6,773 nucleotides of DNA, from positions 1-6,773 of the forward strand of contig VAZS01000037.1 in the NCBI GenBank assembly GCA_005884855.1. Direction: 5' to 3'. The DNA comes from Alphaproteobacteria bacterium (GTDB lineage Bacteria; Pseudomonadota; Alphaproteobacteria; Rhizobiales; Xanthobacteraceae). Position 1 is the first letter of the stretch. Each line of letters opens with the position of its first letter. Of the stretch, positions 1-6,706 are shown one piece after another. Both the position numbers and the translations under genes were made by a program. The notes under the pieces are model-generated. The model ran no database searches, had not been told where the DNA came from, and saw only the letters and a list, made by a program, of their open reading frames with translations.

Positions 1-1
1 C

Positions 2-1087
2 ATCGGGCTGACGCTGAAGGGGACGCCCGGCATCGTCTCGCCTGAGGGCGTCGCAGGTCTTGAATTCAGCGACGAGGCTGACACGGTGAACGCGCTGGTG
101 CCGGAGCTGAAAGCGCGCGGGGTGCAAGCCATCGTAGTGCTGATCCACGAGGGTGGTTTTCCGACCGGCGACTATAATGAGTGTCCGGGCATTTCCGGAC
201 CTATCGTCGATATCGTCAAGAAACTAGACAGGGCCGTGGACGTCGTGATCAGCGGCCACACCCATCGCGCCTATGTCTGCGAGATCGACGGACGGCTCGT
301 CACCAGCGGCGACAAGTTTGGCACTCTCGTCACCGCGATCGATCTGAAGCTGGATCCCGCAACCCGTGACGTGATCAGCGCCAGAGCCGACAACATTATC
401 GTCCGCAGCGGTACGTACGCCAGGGCTCCCGAACAGACCGCGCTGCTCGAAGCCTACGACAAGCTGGCTGCGCCGATCGCCAACCGACCCGCCGGGGCGC
501 TCACTGAGACGTTGTCGCGAGTGCCCAAGGAGACCGGCGAGAGCCCGCTCGGCGACATCATCGCGGATGCCCAGCTCGCCGCCACCAGCACCGAAGCAAC
601 TGGCGCGGCCGTGATCGCCCTCACCAATCCCGGCGGCATCCGTACCGACATGTCGAAAAGGGAAGATGGCGCGGTGACCTACGCCGACCTGTTCGCCAGC
701 CAGCCATTCCGGAATCAACTGGTCACACTCACCTTGAGCGGATTGCAGATCAAGAACACGCTGGAGCAGCAATGGCTCGATCCGAGAAGGCCGCGGATTC
801 TCCAGGTTTCAAAAGGCATCAAATACGCCTGGGACGGCTCCCGCCCTTACGGCGAGCGCGTAATCGCCGATCGCATGATGCTGAACGGCCAACACATCGA
901 TCCTGCGTCGAGCTATCGCGTTACGGTGAACAACTATCTCGCGGTCGGGGGCGACGGCTTTACCGCGTTGAAAGAAGGCACGGCGCGTCGATTTGGCATC
1001 TACGATGTAGATGCCCTCTACGCCTACTTCCAGGCTAATAGCCCGATCCCACCCGTGACGACCGATCGCATTGCGCGAGTGAATTGA
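2..1087 (+). CDS. 5'-nucleotidase / bifunctional metallophosphatase, C-terminal part (start lies outside window)
   Basis: Likely hydrolyses 5'-nucleotides or related phosphate esters in the periplasm. The reading frame is open from base 2, so the GTG at 86 is internal and the signal peptide and first metal-binding motifs lie upstream. Visible are the end of the metallophosphatase domain, with the metal-ligand motif GHTH at 254-265, and the C-terminal 5'-nucleotidase domain. The latter starts around the GALTETLSR stretch near 497 and includes NPGGIR at 626-643 and the substrate-pocket motif NNYLAVGGDGF at 929-961. The domain order and motifs are those of the UshA/YfkN family; the exact substrate cannot be read from this part. 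The stop codon TGA (1085-1087) is directly followed by ATG 1088, the apparent original start of the next gene, which suggests one transcription unit. No defect is seen in the visible part. Confidence 0.9.
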   Translation: MGLTLKGTPGIVSPEGVAGLEFSDEADTVNALVPELKARGVQAIVVLIHEGGFPTGDYNECPGISGPIVDIVKKLDRAVDVVISGHTHRAYVCEIDGRLVTSGDKFGTLVTAIDLKLDPATRDVISARADNIIVRSGTYARAPEQTALLEAYDKLAAPIANRPAGALTETLSRVPKETGESPLGDIIADAQLAATSTEATGAAVIALTNPGGIRTDMSKREDGAVTYADLFASQPFRNQLVTLTLSGLQIKNTLEQQWLDPRRPRILQVSKGIKYAWDGSRPYGERVIADRMMLNGQHIDPASSYRVTVNNYLAVGGDGFTALKEGTARRFGIYDVDALYAYFQANSPIPPVTTDRIARVN

Positions 1088-1132
1088 ATGACAGGCCACT
1101 AACGCGCGGACCGGCTGCGCGCGATCAATCAG

Positions 1133-1966
1133 GTGCTCGCCGCAGATCGCTTCGACAAACTCGCGCGCGCCGAAGCGCCGGAAGGCAATCTGGACGTCGT
1201 CACGCTTTGCCACAACGAGCACTACATCGAGGAGCTCCGGCATATCGCGCCGTCGAAGGGCCTGATCTATATCGACGGTGACACCTCGATGTCCCCCGGG
1301 ACCTGGGAGGCGGTGATGCGCGGCGTCGGGGGCGCGGTCGCCGCCACGGACTCCGTGATGTCAGGCACCCATGATAATGCCTTCGTCGCCATCCGCCCTC
1401 CGGGCCATCACGCCGAAATCAGCCGATCGATGGGGTTTTGCTTTTTCGATAACGCCGCCATTGCCGCGCGTCATGCCCAGCGCAAATACGGCATCGAGCG
1501 TGCGGCGATTGTCGATTTCGACGTCCATCACGGCAACGGCACCCAGGATATCTTCTGGGCCGATCCCACCGTGATGTATTGCTCGACCCACCAAATGCCG
1601 CTGTTTCCGGGCACTGGCGCAAGCGGCGAGCGCGGCGAGCACGACAACATTGTGAATGCGCCACTAGCCTCGGAAGACGGCGGCGCCAAATTTCGTGCTG
1701 CCTTTGAAAACGTGATCCTGCCGCAGCTTCGCAAATTCAGCCCCGAATTGATTGTCGTTTCCGCGGGCTTCGATGCGCATTACCGCGATCCGCTGGCCTC
1801 ACTCAATCTCAAGGCGGAGGATTTCGGCTGGGTGACGAAAAAACTGATGGATGTCGCCGATAGCAGCGCCGGTGGGCGAATTGTGTCGGTGCTTGAGGGC
1901 GGCTATGATCTGCAAGGGTTGCAAGAGTCAGTCGCGGCACACGTCAGCGCATTGATGGGCACGTGA
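1133..1966 (+). CDS. Histone deacetylase family (class II HDAC-like) amidohydrolase, N-terminally damaged
   Basis: Zinc-dependent deacetylase of the bacterial HDAC/HDAH/AcuC superfamily; in bacteria the substrate may be an acetylated protein, polyamine or small amide. With GTG 1133 as residue 1 (277 aa), the catalytic set is complete: RPPGHH with the His pair 92-93, the DFDVHHGNGT zinc motif (Asp130, His132), AGFD with zinc ligand Asp214, and LEGGYD with catalytic Tyr258. Homologues are usually about 300 aa or more and begin with a strand plus a GHPERxxRL motif. Here the same frame upstream reads M-T-G-H-stop-RADRLRAINQVL from ATG 1088, with TAA at 1100-1102. So the original start seems still present, but roughly 15 codons are lost and a stop interrupts the GHPER motif. 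No ribosome-binding site is evident before GTG 1133. It may be a pseudogene or be translated from an internal start. The family call is firm; function is doubtful. Confidence 0.85.
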   Translation: MLAADRFDKLARAEAPEGNLDVVTLCHNEHYIEELRHIAPSKGLIYIDGDTSMSPGTWEAVMRGVGGAVAATDSVMSGTHDNAFVAIRPPGHHAEISRSMGFCFFDNAAIAARHAQRKYGIERAAIVDFDVHHGNGTQDIFWADPTVMYCSTHQMPLFPGTGASGERGEHDNIVNAPLASEDGGAKFRAAFENVILPQLRKFSPELIVVSAGFDAHYRDPLASLNLKAEDFGWVTKKLMDVADSSAGGRIVSVLEGGYDLQGLQESVAAHVSALMGT

Positions 1967-2020
1967 ATTCCCGACACAATATGCGGGCATAAATACGCGC
2001 ATGAATGTCTTTTTAAGTCC

Positions 2021-2038
2021 GCGCCGGCGAAACGGCGC
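2021..2038 (+). other. Perfect 6-bp hairpin just upstream of xseB
   Basis: GCGCCG (2021-2026) and CGGCGC (2033-2038) are perfect inverted arms around the loop GCGAAA. The hairpin lies in the 87-bp gap between the deacetylase gene and xseB, ending 15 bases before ATG 2054 and just before its Shine-Dalgarno-like GGGA. There is no T-run after it, so it does not look like an intrinsic terminator. It could influence translation initiation or mRNA stability, which is inference. Short GC arms are common by chance in such DNA. Confidence 0.3.
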
Positions 2039-2053
2039 ATGTGGGAAAACAAT

Positions 2054-2305
2054 ATGGCCGAAAACACCCAACCGGACGTCAAGACGCTGAGCTTCGAACG
2101 CGCGCTCGAGGAACTTGAAACGATCGTCAAGCGATTAGAGGATGGCAAGGTGCCGTTGGAGGAATCCGTAGCCATTTACGAGCGCGGCGAGGCGCTGAAG
2201 CGGCGCTGCGAGGAATTGTTGCGGCAGGCGGAGGCACGGGTCGACAAGATAACCACTGATTCCAACGGCCAAGTGACCGGTACCGAGCCGCTGGATGTTC
2301 AATGA
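2054..2305 (+). CDS. xseB: Exodeoxyribonuclease VII small subunit
   Basis: Small subunit of exonuclease VII, which with XseA degrades single-stranded DNA into oligonucleotides in repair and recombination. The 83-aa product carries the whole family pattern: [19 protein letters not shown] (residues 13-31), then [23 protein letters not shown] to about residue 56, as a helical hairpin. The acidic, low-complexity tail ends in [12 protein letters not shown] 2054 is preferred over the in-frame ATG 2039: it has GGGA at 2043-2046 with a 7-base spacing, it gives the usual MAE- start, and 2039 would only add MWENN. Its last codons and stop lie inside a 21-bp tandem duplication. In many proteobacteria xseB sits next to ispA and dxs; here dxs follows after a broken hydrolase gene. 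Length and motifs are intact. Confidence 0.95.
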   Translation: MAENTQPDVKTLSFERALEELETIVKRLEDGKVPLEESVAIYERGEALKRRCEELLRQAEARVDKITTDSNGQVTGTEPLDVQ

Positions 2306-2341
2306 AGGCGCAGCCGCTTGCAATGAAGGCGCAGCCGCTTG
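2300..2341. repeat. Two exact tandem copies of a 21-bp unit covering the xseB stop
   Basis: Bases 2300-2320 and 2321-2341 are identical, base for base. Each copy starts CAATGAAGG and ends GCCGCTTG. The first copy contains the last base(s) of the final xseB codons and the TGA stop (2303-2305), so the duplication lies just downstream and does not alter the XseB protein. The unit is a multiple of three. It looks like a recent slippage or replication duplication, since no differences have accumulated. Confidence 0.9.
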
Positions 2342-2369
2342 TCACAGTCGAGAATATCGGGCGGATTGG

Positions 2370-2421
2370 CTCTCTAAATAGCTCTCTAAATAGCTCTCTA
2401 AATAGCTCTCCAAATAGCTCT
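2370..2421. repeat. 12-bp tandem repeat, three exact copies, one with a single mismatch, one partial
   Basis: The unit CTCTCTAAATAG occurs at 2370-2381, 2382-2393 and 2394-2405 exactly, and at 2406-2417 as CTCTCCAAATAG (one change). It tails off in CTCT at 2418-2421, followed by the related GTAATTA. It is AT-richer than the surrounding DNA. It lies in the spacer between xseB and the broken hydrolase gene, just upstream of a possible promoter. The small unit and near-perfect copies are typical of a minisatellite-like locus with variable copy number. The units are contiguous, so this is not a CRISPR array. Confidence 0.92.
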
Positions 2422-2432
2422 GTAATTACCGC

Positions 2433-2459
2433 TTGGCGGGTTGCGCGGCCTGATATAGT
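2433..2459 (+). promoter_or_regulatory. Possible sigma-70-type promoter before the hydrolase gene
   Basis: TTGGCG at 2433-2438 and TATAGT at 2454-2459 resemble -35 and -10 elements, but the spacer is only 15 bases, shorter than the usual 16-18. If real, the transcript would start only a few bases before the hydrolase ATG at 2481. A short GC-arm inverted repeat (CCCCG 2460-2464, CGGGG 2473-2477) follows, and its right arm is also the only Shine-Dalgarno-like sequence for that gene. Support is by eye only. Confidence 0.25.
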
Positions 2460-2480
2460 CCCCGGGCTAATTCGGGGATC

Positions 2481-3673
2481 ATGAGCTTAGTGCGCGTCCA
2501 GCACCGCCATATCATTTATGTGCAGGGATACGATCCGCGCGGTCTTGCGCAGTATTACCGCATGTTCAGGACCGAACTTCGAAAGTTCGGCCGATTGTAT
2601 CGGCTGACTGCCACGATCAGCCGTCCGCAAAGCACGCCTGACGGCGAGACTGCGTCCTGGACCATCGAGACCAAGGCGAGCGAGTGGCAAACCCGCACCA
2701 GCTACGATTTCCTGCGGTTTGAAGACCTGATTCAGCGCGATCTTGCCGCGCCGATCTGGAGCACCGTCTTTCAGGCGGTGTTGATCTATTGGCGTCTTGT
2801 CTTCAGCGGCACGATTGCGCGATTCTGGAAGGCGCATTGGCGGTTCGCGACCTTCATCACCTATCCGCATTTTCTGCTTCTGATCGAAGCAATGCTCGCT
2901 TTGGGCCTGGCCTTCGCCTTCGAGAAAGGTCTGGAAGCGATCGGGATCCCCAAATTGCTGGCTATCGCCGCAGCCGCGACCGCGTTCGTGACGGTCCTGG
3001 GCAGCGCGCTCAAGTACACCGAAAACGCGACCTATTTGCTTTATCTGTGGAAATCGTCGTGGTCGGCCACAGTTCGGGCTCGTTCCTGGGCACCGAAATC
3101 CTGGCACGCGCGCTCAAGCTGGATCCGGATTTGGCGCGGCATGGTCCGCGCGTTGTCCTGCTTACGATCGGAGGCAATTTCCCGATCGTCGGGTTTCATG
3201 CCGTGTCCGAGGACTTCCGCGATCACCTTCGCCTGCTGGCGATCGAGCCTTCGATCGACTGGATCGACTGCCAGTCGCGCAAGGATGTGATGAATTTCTA
3301 CCCGTTCGACCCGATCGGCGGCCATGGCATCGACGTCGGGTCGGCGCGGCGGAATCCGACGATTGTGCCGGTCCGATTCCGTGAGATCATCAGACCCGAA
3401 CATTACGACCTGTTCCGCTGGAAGTTCTTCCGCGTTCACTTCCAGTTCGTAATGGCCAATGAGCGGCCTCACGCTTACGACTTCTTCATGATCGTATGCG
3501 GGCCGATCGGCTTGAGGCAACGCATGGCTCGGCCTCAAGCCGCCCTGGCGATCGCGACCGGAGACCCCTCGGCACGCGAATGGGCTTGGAAAAGCCTCCA
3601 AGCCGCCCCATCTAAGCCGGTACTTGACGCCGATTCAGCCGAATTGGAACGATCCGCGCGTTGTAGGGGTTAG
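2481..3673 (+). pseudogene. Membrane-associated alpha/beta-hydrolase-like protein, frameshifted
   Basis: Two halves of one protein lie in different frames. The N-terminal half runs from ATG 2481 (GGGG at 2474-2477 upstream) in frame to about Leu189 (3045-3047). It has the strand/turn IIYVQGYDPRG (residues 11-21) and hydrophobic segments near 91-109, 128-147 and 155-175. Beyond that, this frame turns into Arg/Ser/Trp-rich nonsense and stops at 3290. The C-terminal half is read one frame over from about 3050 (EIVVVGHSSGS) to TAG 3671-3673. It carries the GxSxG nucleophile elbow GHSSG at 3065-3079 (Ser codon 3071-3073), followed by hydrolase-like sequence including NFYPFDPIGGHGIDVG and FQFVMANERPHAYDFF. 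The junction moves straight from the third hydrophobic segment to the nucleophile strand, without the helical stretch usual there, so an out-of-frame internal deletion is likelier than a single-base slip. The substrate is unknown. A reading start at 2789 for the second frame has no support. Confidence 0.75.
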
Positions 3674-3989
3674 TTCGGCCCGCCGGTAGCCGGTTCCAGG
3701 GCAGCTTACGAGGGCCGGTGGGTTGGCTTTAACCTCCTCTTTGTGTAAAGCTTTCATTGCTATCGGGCCTACCCAAAGGACATCGGGCCAGCTTCAAACG
3801 CTTCAAATGGCTCATAAAAACAGCTTGGAAGGGTGAAATCGCCAAATTGGTGCATGTCACATTGACCGACCCGGAGCGCATCCAGGCTAACCAAAACAGG
3901 CTTCGGCCGCTTCAGGTGGTGTATGGCGTTTCGGGTTTTCGCTGCGCCGAGATCACGCAACTATCTTAAGTCGGGCGGTTTGTCCCGAC
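3674..3989. other. Spacer before dxs with no recognisable gene
   Basis: These bases hold no protein I recognise. One + frame is open at 3757-3969 (70 codons from a TTG) and one - frame at 3769-3960 (63 codons). Both lack a ribosome-binding site, family motifs and a convincing start, so I do not call either. Base composition falls: 61 of 120 bases (51%) are G or C in 3781-3900, against 42 of 60 (70%) in 5281-5340 inside dxs. Near its left end CCCGCCGG (3679-3686) and CCGGTGGG (3715-3722) can pair with one G-U wobble, but the 28-base loop and absence of a T-run make a terminator doubtful. A faint promoter-like pair is TTGACC 3862-3867 and GCTAAC 3886-3891 (18-base spacer). The region presumably contains the dxs promoter and leader. 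Confidence 0.5.
3970..3989 (+). promoter_or_regulatory. Perfect 6-bp hairpin immediately upstream of dxs
   Basis: GTCGGG (3970-3975) and CCCGAC (3984-3989) are perfect inverted arms around the 8-base loop CGGTTTGT. The hairpin ends 21 bases before the preferred dxs start GTG 4011 and touches the alternative ATG 3990, which would be poorly accessible beside it. No T-run follows. It could be a leader-RNA element, a protein-binding palindrome or chance. The sequence is clear, the role is inference. Confidence 0.35.
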
Positions 3990-4010
3990 ATGCAAAATTG
4001 GAATATCGCT

Positions 4011-5936
4011 GTGACCAGATTTAGCAAAACGCCGCTTCTCGACACGATTCGGACCCCGCAGGATTTGCGCCGGCTCAAGGTGGAGCAAATCCGGCAGGTC
4101 GCCGATGAGCTCCGTCAAGAGACCATTGACGCCGTCTCGGTCACCGGCGGGCACTTTGGCGCCGGCCTCGGCGTCGTCGAGCTGACGACCGCCTTGCACT
4201 ACATTTTCGACACCCCGCGGGATCGCTTGGTCTGGGACGTCGGCCATCAGGCCTACCCGCACAAGATCCTGACCGGTCGGCGCGACCGCATTCGCACTTT
4301 GCGCACTGGCGGCGGGCTGTCCGGATTCACCAAGCGGACTGAAAGCGACTACGATCCGTTCGGCGCCGCTCACTCCTCAACCTCGATCTCGGCAGCCCTC
4401 GGCATGGCCGTGGCGCGAGACCTCGCCGGCGAGAAGAATAATGTCATTGCCGTGATCGGCGACGGCGCGATGTCCGCCGGCATGGCCTATGAAGCGATGA
4501 ACAACGCCGGGGCGATGAATTCGAGGCTGATCGTCATTCTCAACGACAACGACATGTCGATTGCGCCTCCGGTTGGCGCGATGTCCGCCTATCTGTCGCG
4601 GCTCTATTCAGGCAAGACCTACCGCTCGCTTCGCGAAGCCGCCAAACAGCTCGGCAAGCACCTTCCAAAGGCGATTGCCGATCGCGCCAACCGCGCCGAG
4701 GAATATTCGCGCGGTTTCATGGTCGGCGGCGGGACGCTGTTCGAGGAACTCGGGTTCTATTACGTCGGCCCGATCGACGGCCATAACCTCGACCATCTGC
4801 TACCCGTGCTGAAGAACGTCCGCGACATGGAGACCGGCCCGATCCTGGTCCATGTCGTGACGCAAAAGGGCAAGGGTTATGGGCCCGCGGAGGCCTCGGC
4901 GGACAAGTATCACGCCGTCGTCAAGTTCGACGTCGCCACCGGCGCGCAGGCAAAGGCCAAGCCGAACGCACCCGCCTATCAGAACGTTTTCGGCCAGAGC
5001 CTGGTCAAGGAAGCCGAAAAGGACGAGAAGATCATCGGCATCACAGCGGCGATGCCATCGGGCACCGGGATCGACATTTTTGCCAAGGCTTTCCCGAAAC
5101 GCACTTTCGACGTCGGCATCGCCGAACAGCACGCGGTAACATTCGCCGCCGGCCTTGCAACCGAAGGCTACAAGCCGTTCTGCGCGATCTATTCGACCTT
5201 CCTGCAGCGCGGCTACGATCAGGTCGTCCACGACGTGGCGATCCAGAGCCTGCCGGTGCGTTTCGCAATCGACCGCGCCGGCCTGGTCGGCGCCGACGGC
5301 GCCACTCATGCCGGCTCGTTCGACAACGCCTATCTCGGGTGCCTTCCCAATTTCGTCATCATGGCGGCATCCGACGAGTCCGAGCTGGGGCACATGGTTG
5401 CGACCCAGGTCTCGATCAACGATCGCCCGAGCGCGGTTCGTTATCCGCGTGGCGAAGGCCGTGGCATCGAAATGCCCGAATTCGGGGTTCCGCTGGAGAT
5501 CGGAAAAGGCAGAATTGTTCGCCAAGGCACCAAGATCGCGCTGTTGGCGTTCGGCACGCGTTTGGCCGAGTGCGAGAAGGCGGCGGACGAGCTTGCGGCA
5601 CATGGGCTTTCCACCACCATTGCCGACGCTCGCTTCATGAAGCCGCTTGACGTCGAGCTGGTCCTGAAACTCGCGCGCGAACATGAGATTCTGCTCACGA
5701 TCGAGGAAGGCGCGATCGGCGGTTTCGGCTCCCATGTCATGCAGACCCTGGCCGAGCACGGGATGCTCGACGGCGGGTTAAGGGCGCGCGCGATGGTGCT
5801 GCCCGACGTGTTCTTCGACCACGACACGCCGAACGCGATGTACGCGCGCGCCGGGCTCGACGCCAAAGGCATCGTTGCCAAAGTGTTCGAAGTGCTTGGC
5901 AAGGATTTCAAGGTCGAAACTGTCAAACTGGCCTGA
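4011..5936 (+). CDS. dxs: 1-deoxy-D-xylulose-5-phosphate synthase
   Basis: Joins pyruvate and glyceraldehyde-3-phosphate to 1-deoxy-D-xylulose 5-phosphate with thiamine diphosphate: the entry step of the MEP isoprenoid pathway, and also a precursor step for thiamine and pyridoxal phosphate. Start GTG 4011 (641 aa) is chosen because the protein then begins [16 protein letters not shown] like its relatives, and TTGGAA (3998-4003) gives a weak Shine-Dalgarno. ATG 3990 would add MQNWNIA and has none. In the 641-aa numbering: GGHF with His48, thiamine-diphosphate/Mg motif GDG (Asp151) to NDND (Asn180), catalytic Glu372 in GIAEQH, His433 in GADGATH, and the substrate-phosphate arginines Arg400 and Arg480. 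The three transketolase-type domains are complete and of normal length. tlyA follows after 32 bases, probably in the same transcript. Confidence 0.97.
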   Translation: MTRFSKTPLLDTIRTPQDLRRLKVEQIRQVADELRQETIDAVSVTGGHFGAGLGVVELTTALHYIFDTPRDRLVWDVGHQAYPHKILTGRRDRIRTLRTGGGLSGFTKRTESDYDPFGAAHSSTSISAALGMAVARDLAGEKNNVIAVIGDGAMSAGMAYEAMNNAGAMNSRLIVILNDNDMSIAPPVGAMSAYLSRLYSGKTYRSLREAAKQLGKHLPKAIADRANRAEEYSRGFMVGGGTLFEELGFYYVGPIDGHNLDHLLPVLKNVRDMETGPILVHVVTQKGKGYGPAEASADKYHAVVKFDVATGAQAKAKPNAPAYQNVFGQSLVKEAEKDEKIIGITAAMPSGTGIDIFAKAFPKRTFDVGIAEQHAVTFAAGLATEGYKPFCAIYSTFLQRGYDQVVHDVAIQSLPVRFAIDRAGLVGADGATHAGSFDNAYLGCLPNFVIMAASDESELGHMVATQVSINDRPSAVRYPRGEGRGIEMPEFGVPLEIGKGRIVRQGTKIALLAFGTRLAECEKAADELAAHGLSTTIADARFMKPLDVELVLKLAREHEILLTIEEGAIGGFGSHVMQTLAEHGMLDGGLRARAMVLPDVFFDHDTPNAMYARAGLDAKGIVAKVFEVLGKDFKVETVKLA

Positions 5937-5968
5937 CGTTCGGTCGAGGCCGCCGGCGCGGGTTTGCC

Positions 5969-6706
5969 ATGATGCTCCCTGCGCGCAAGCGTGCTGACGT
6001 TTTACTGGTCGAGCGCGGATTGTTCGAGAGCCGCGCTCGGGCGCAGGCTGCCATTGAAGCGGGCCTGGTCACGGCCGATGGCAAGGCGGTGGCAAAGCCA
6101 TCGGAGACCGTCGCCGCCGACGCAGTATTGCAGGCGCAGCCCGCGCATCCCTTTGTCTCGCGCGGCGGGGTCAAGCTGGCCGGCGCGCTGGAGCAATACC
6201 CGATCGATATCGAGGGTCATGTCTGTCTCGACGTCGGCGCATCGACCGGCGGCTTCACCGAGGTCTTGCTCGCCAATGGCGCCAGTCTCGTGTTTGCGAT
6301 CGATGTCGGCCGTGAGCAATTGCATCACTCGCTGCGCGGCCATCCGAAGGTGGTCTCCATGGAAGAGACCGACATCCGCGATTTCGAAGGCAAGCGGCTG
6401 CCGGTGCGGCCCGATGTCGTGGTCATCGATGTCAGCTTTATTTCACTGAAAGCCGTGCTGCCGGTGGCGCTGTCGCTCGCGGCATCGCCGATGCATCTAT
6501 TGGCGTTGATCAAGCCGCAATTCGAGGCGGGGCGGAAGCATTCCAAACGCGCCGTCATCCGCAATGCCACCGTGCATCAGCAAATCTGCGACGATATTGC
6601 GGGGTTTGCGGCCTCGCTTGGATGCAGCCGCATCCAGGTGTTTCCGTCATCGATTACCGGCGGCGACGGCAATATCGAATTTTTCATTGGCGCGCGCCGT
6701 GGTTGA
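5969..6706 (+). CDS. tlyA: TlyA-family rRNA (cytidine-2'-O)-methyltransferase
   Basis: S4-domain methyltransferase that uses S-adenosylmethionine to 2'-O-methylate cytidine in ribosomal RNA. Family members affect ribosome function and, in mycobacteria, capreomycin sensitivity; the old 'hemolysin' label is secondary. The 245-aa product has an N-terminal S4 RNA-binding domain (about residues 8-60, RADVLLVERGLFESRARAQ), the linker SRGGVKL, then an FtsJ/RrmJ-like Rossmann domain with SAM loop LDVGASTGGFTE (87-98). The catalytic K-D-K-E set is present: Lys69, Asp154 (VIDVSFIS), Lys182 (IKPQFE) and Glu237 (GGDGNIEFF). ATG 5969 and ATG 5972 are adjacent and cannot be separated; neither has a strong Shine-Dalgarno. 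It lies 32 bases after dxs and its stop lies inside the next gene, so coupled translation within one operon is likely. Length and motifs are normal. Confidence 0.95.
   Translation: MMLPARKRADVLLVERGLFESRARAQAAIEAGLVTADGKAVAKPSETVAADAVLQAQPAHPFVSRGGVKLAGALEQYPIDIEGHVCLDVGASTGGFTEVLLANGASLVFAIDVGREQLHHSLRGHPKVVSMEETDIRDFEGKRLPVRPDVVVIDVSFISLKAVLPVALSLAASPMHLLALIKPQFEAGRKHSKRAVIRNATVHQQICDDIAGFAASLGCSRIQVFPSSITGGDGNIEFFIGARRG

Noticed and set aside
1084..1281. Plus-strand 65-codon frame starting at TTG 1084
   Set aside because: Arg-rich shadow frame overlapping the deacetylase coding sequence; the family-like protein is in the 1133 frame.
2370..2421. CRISPR array
   Set aside because: Units are 12 bp, contiguous and without spacers; there are no cas genes in the window.
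2789..3049. Upstream extension of the second hydrolase frame from 2789
   Set aside because: Here the sensible protein with membrane segments is in the other frame; this stretch is out-of-frame noise before the junction, so 2789 is not a gene start.
2487..3107. Minus-strand open frame (206 codons) opposite the hydrolase gene
   Set aside because: The plus strand carries recognisable hydrolase sequence; the antisense translation is Arg/Gly/Pro-rich without motifs.
3041..3601. Minus-strand open frame (186 codons) opposite the C-terminal half of the hydrolase
   Set aside because: Shadow of the plus-strand frame with GHSSGS; no family resemblance of its own.
3679..3722. Intrinsic terminator after the hydrolase gene
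   Set aside because: The 8-bp arms include a G-U pair, the loop is 28 bases and no T-run follows, so terminator function is not supported.
3757..3969. Small protein of 70 codons before dxs
   Set aside because: TTG start without Shine-Dalgarno, no recognisable motif, and a competing open frame on the other strand; kept only as a spacer observation.
4800..5759. Long minus-strand open frame (319 codons) opposite dxs
   Set aside because: It lies wholly opposite the strongly conserved dxs coding sequence, has no family motif, and is the usual shadow frame of GC-rich coding DNA.
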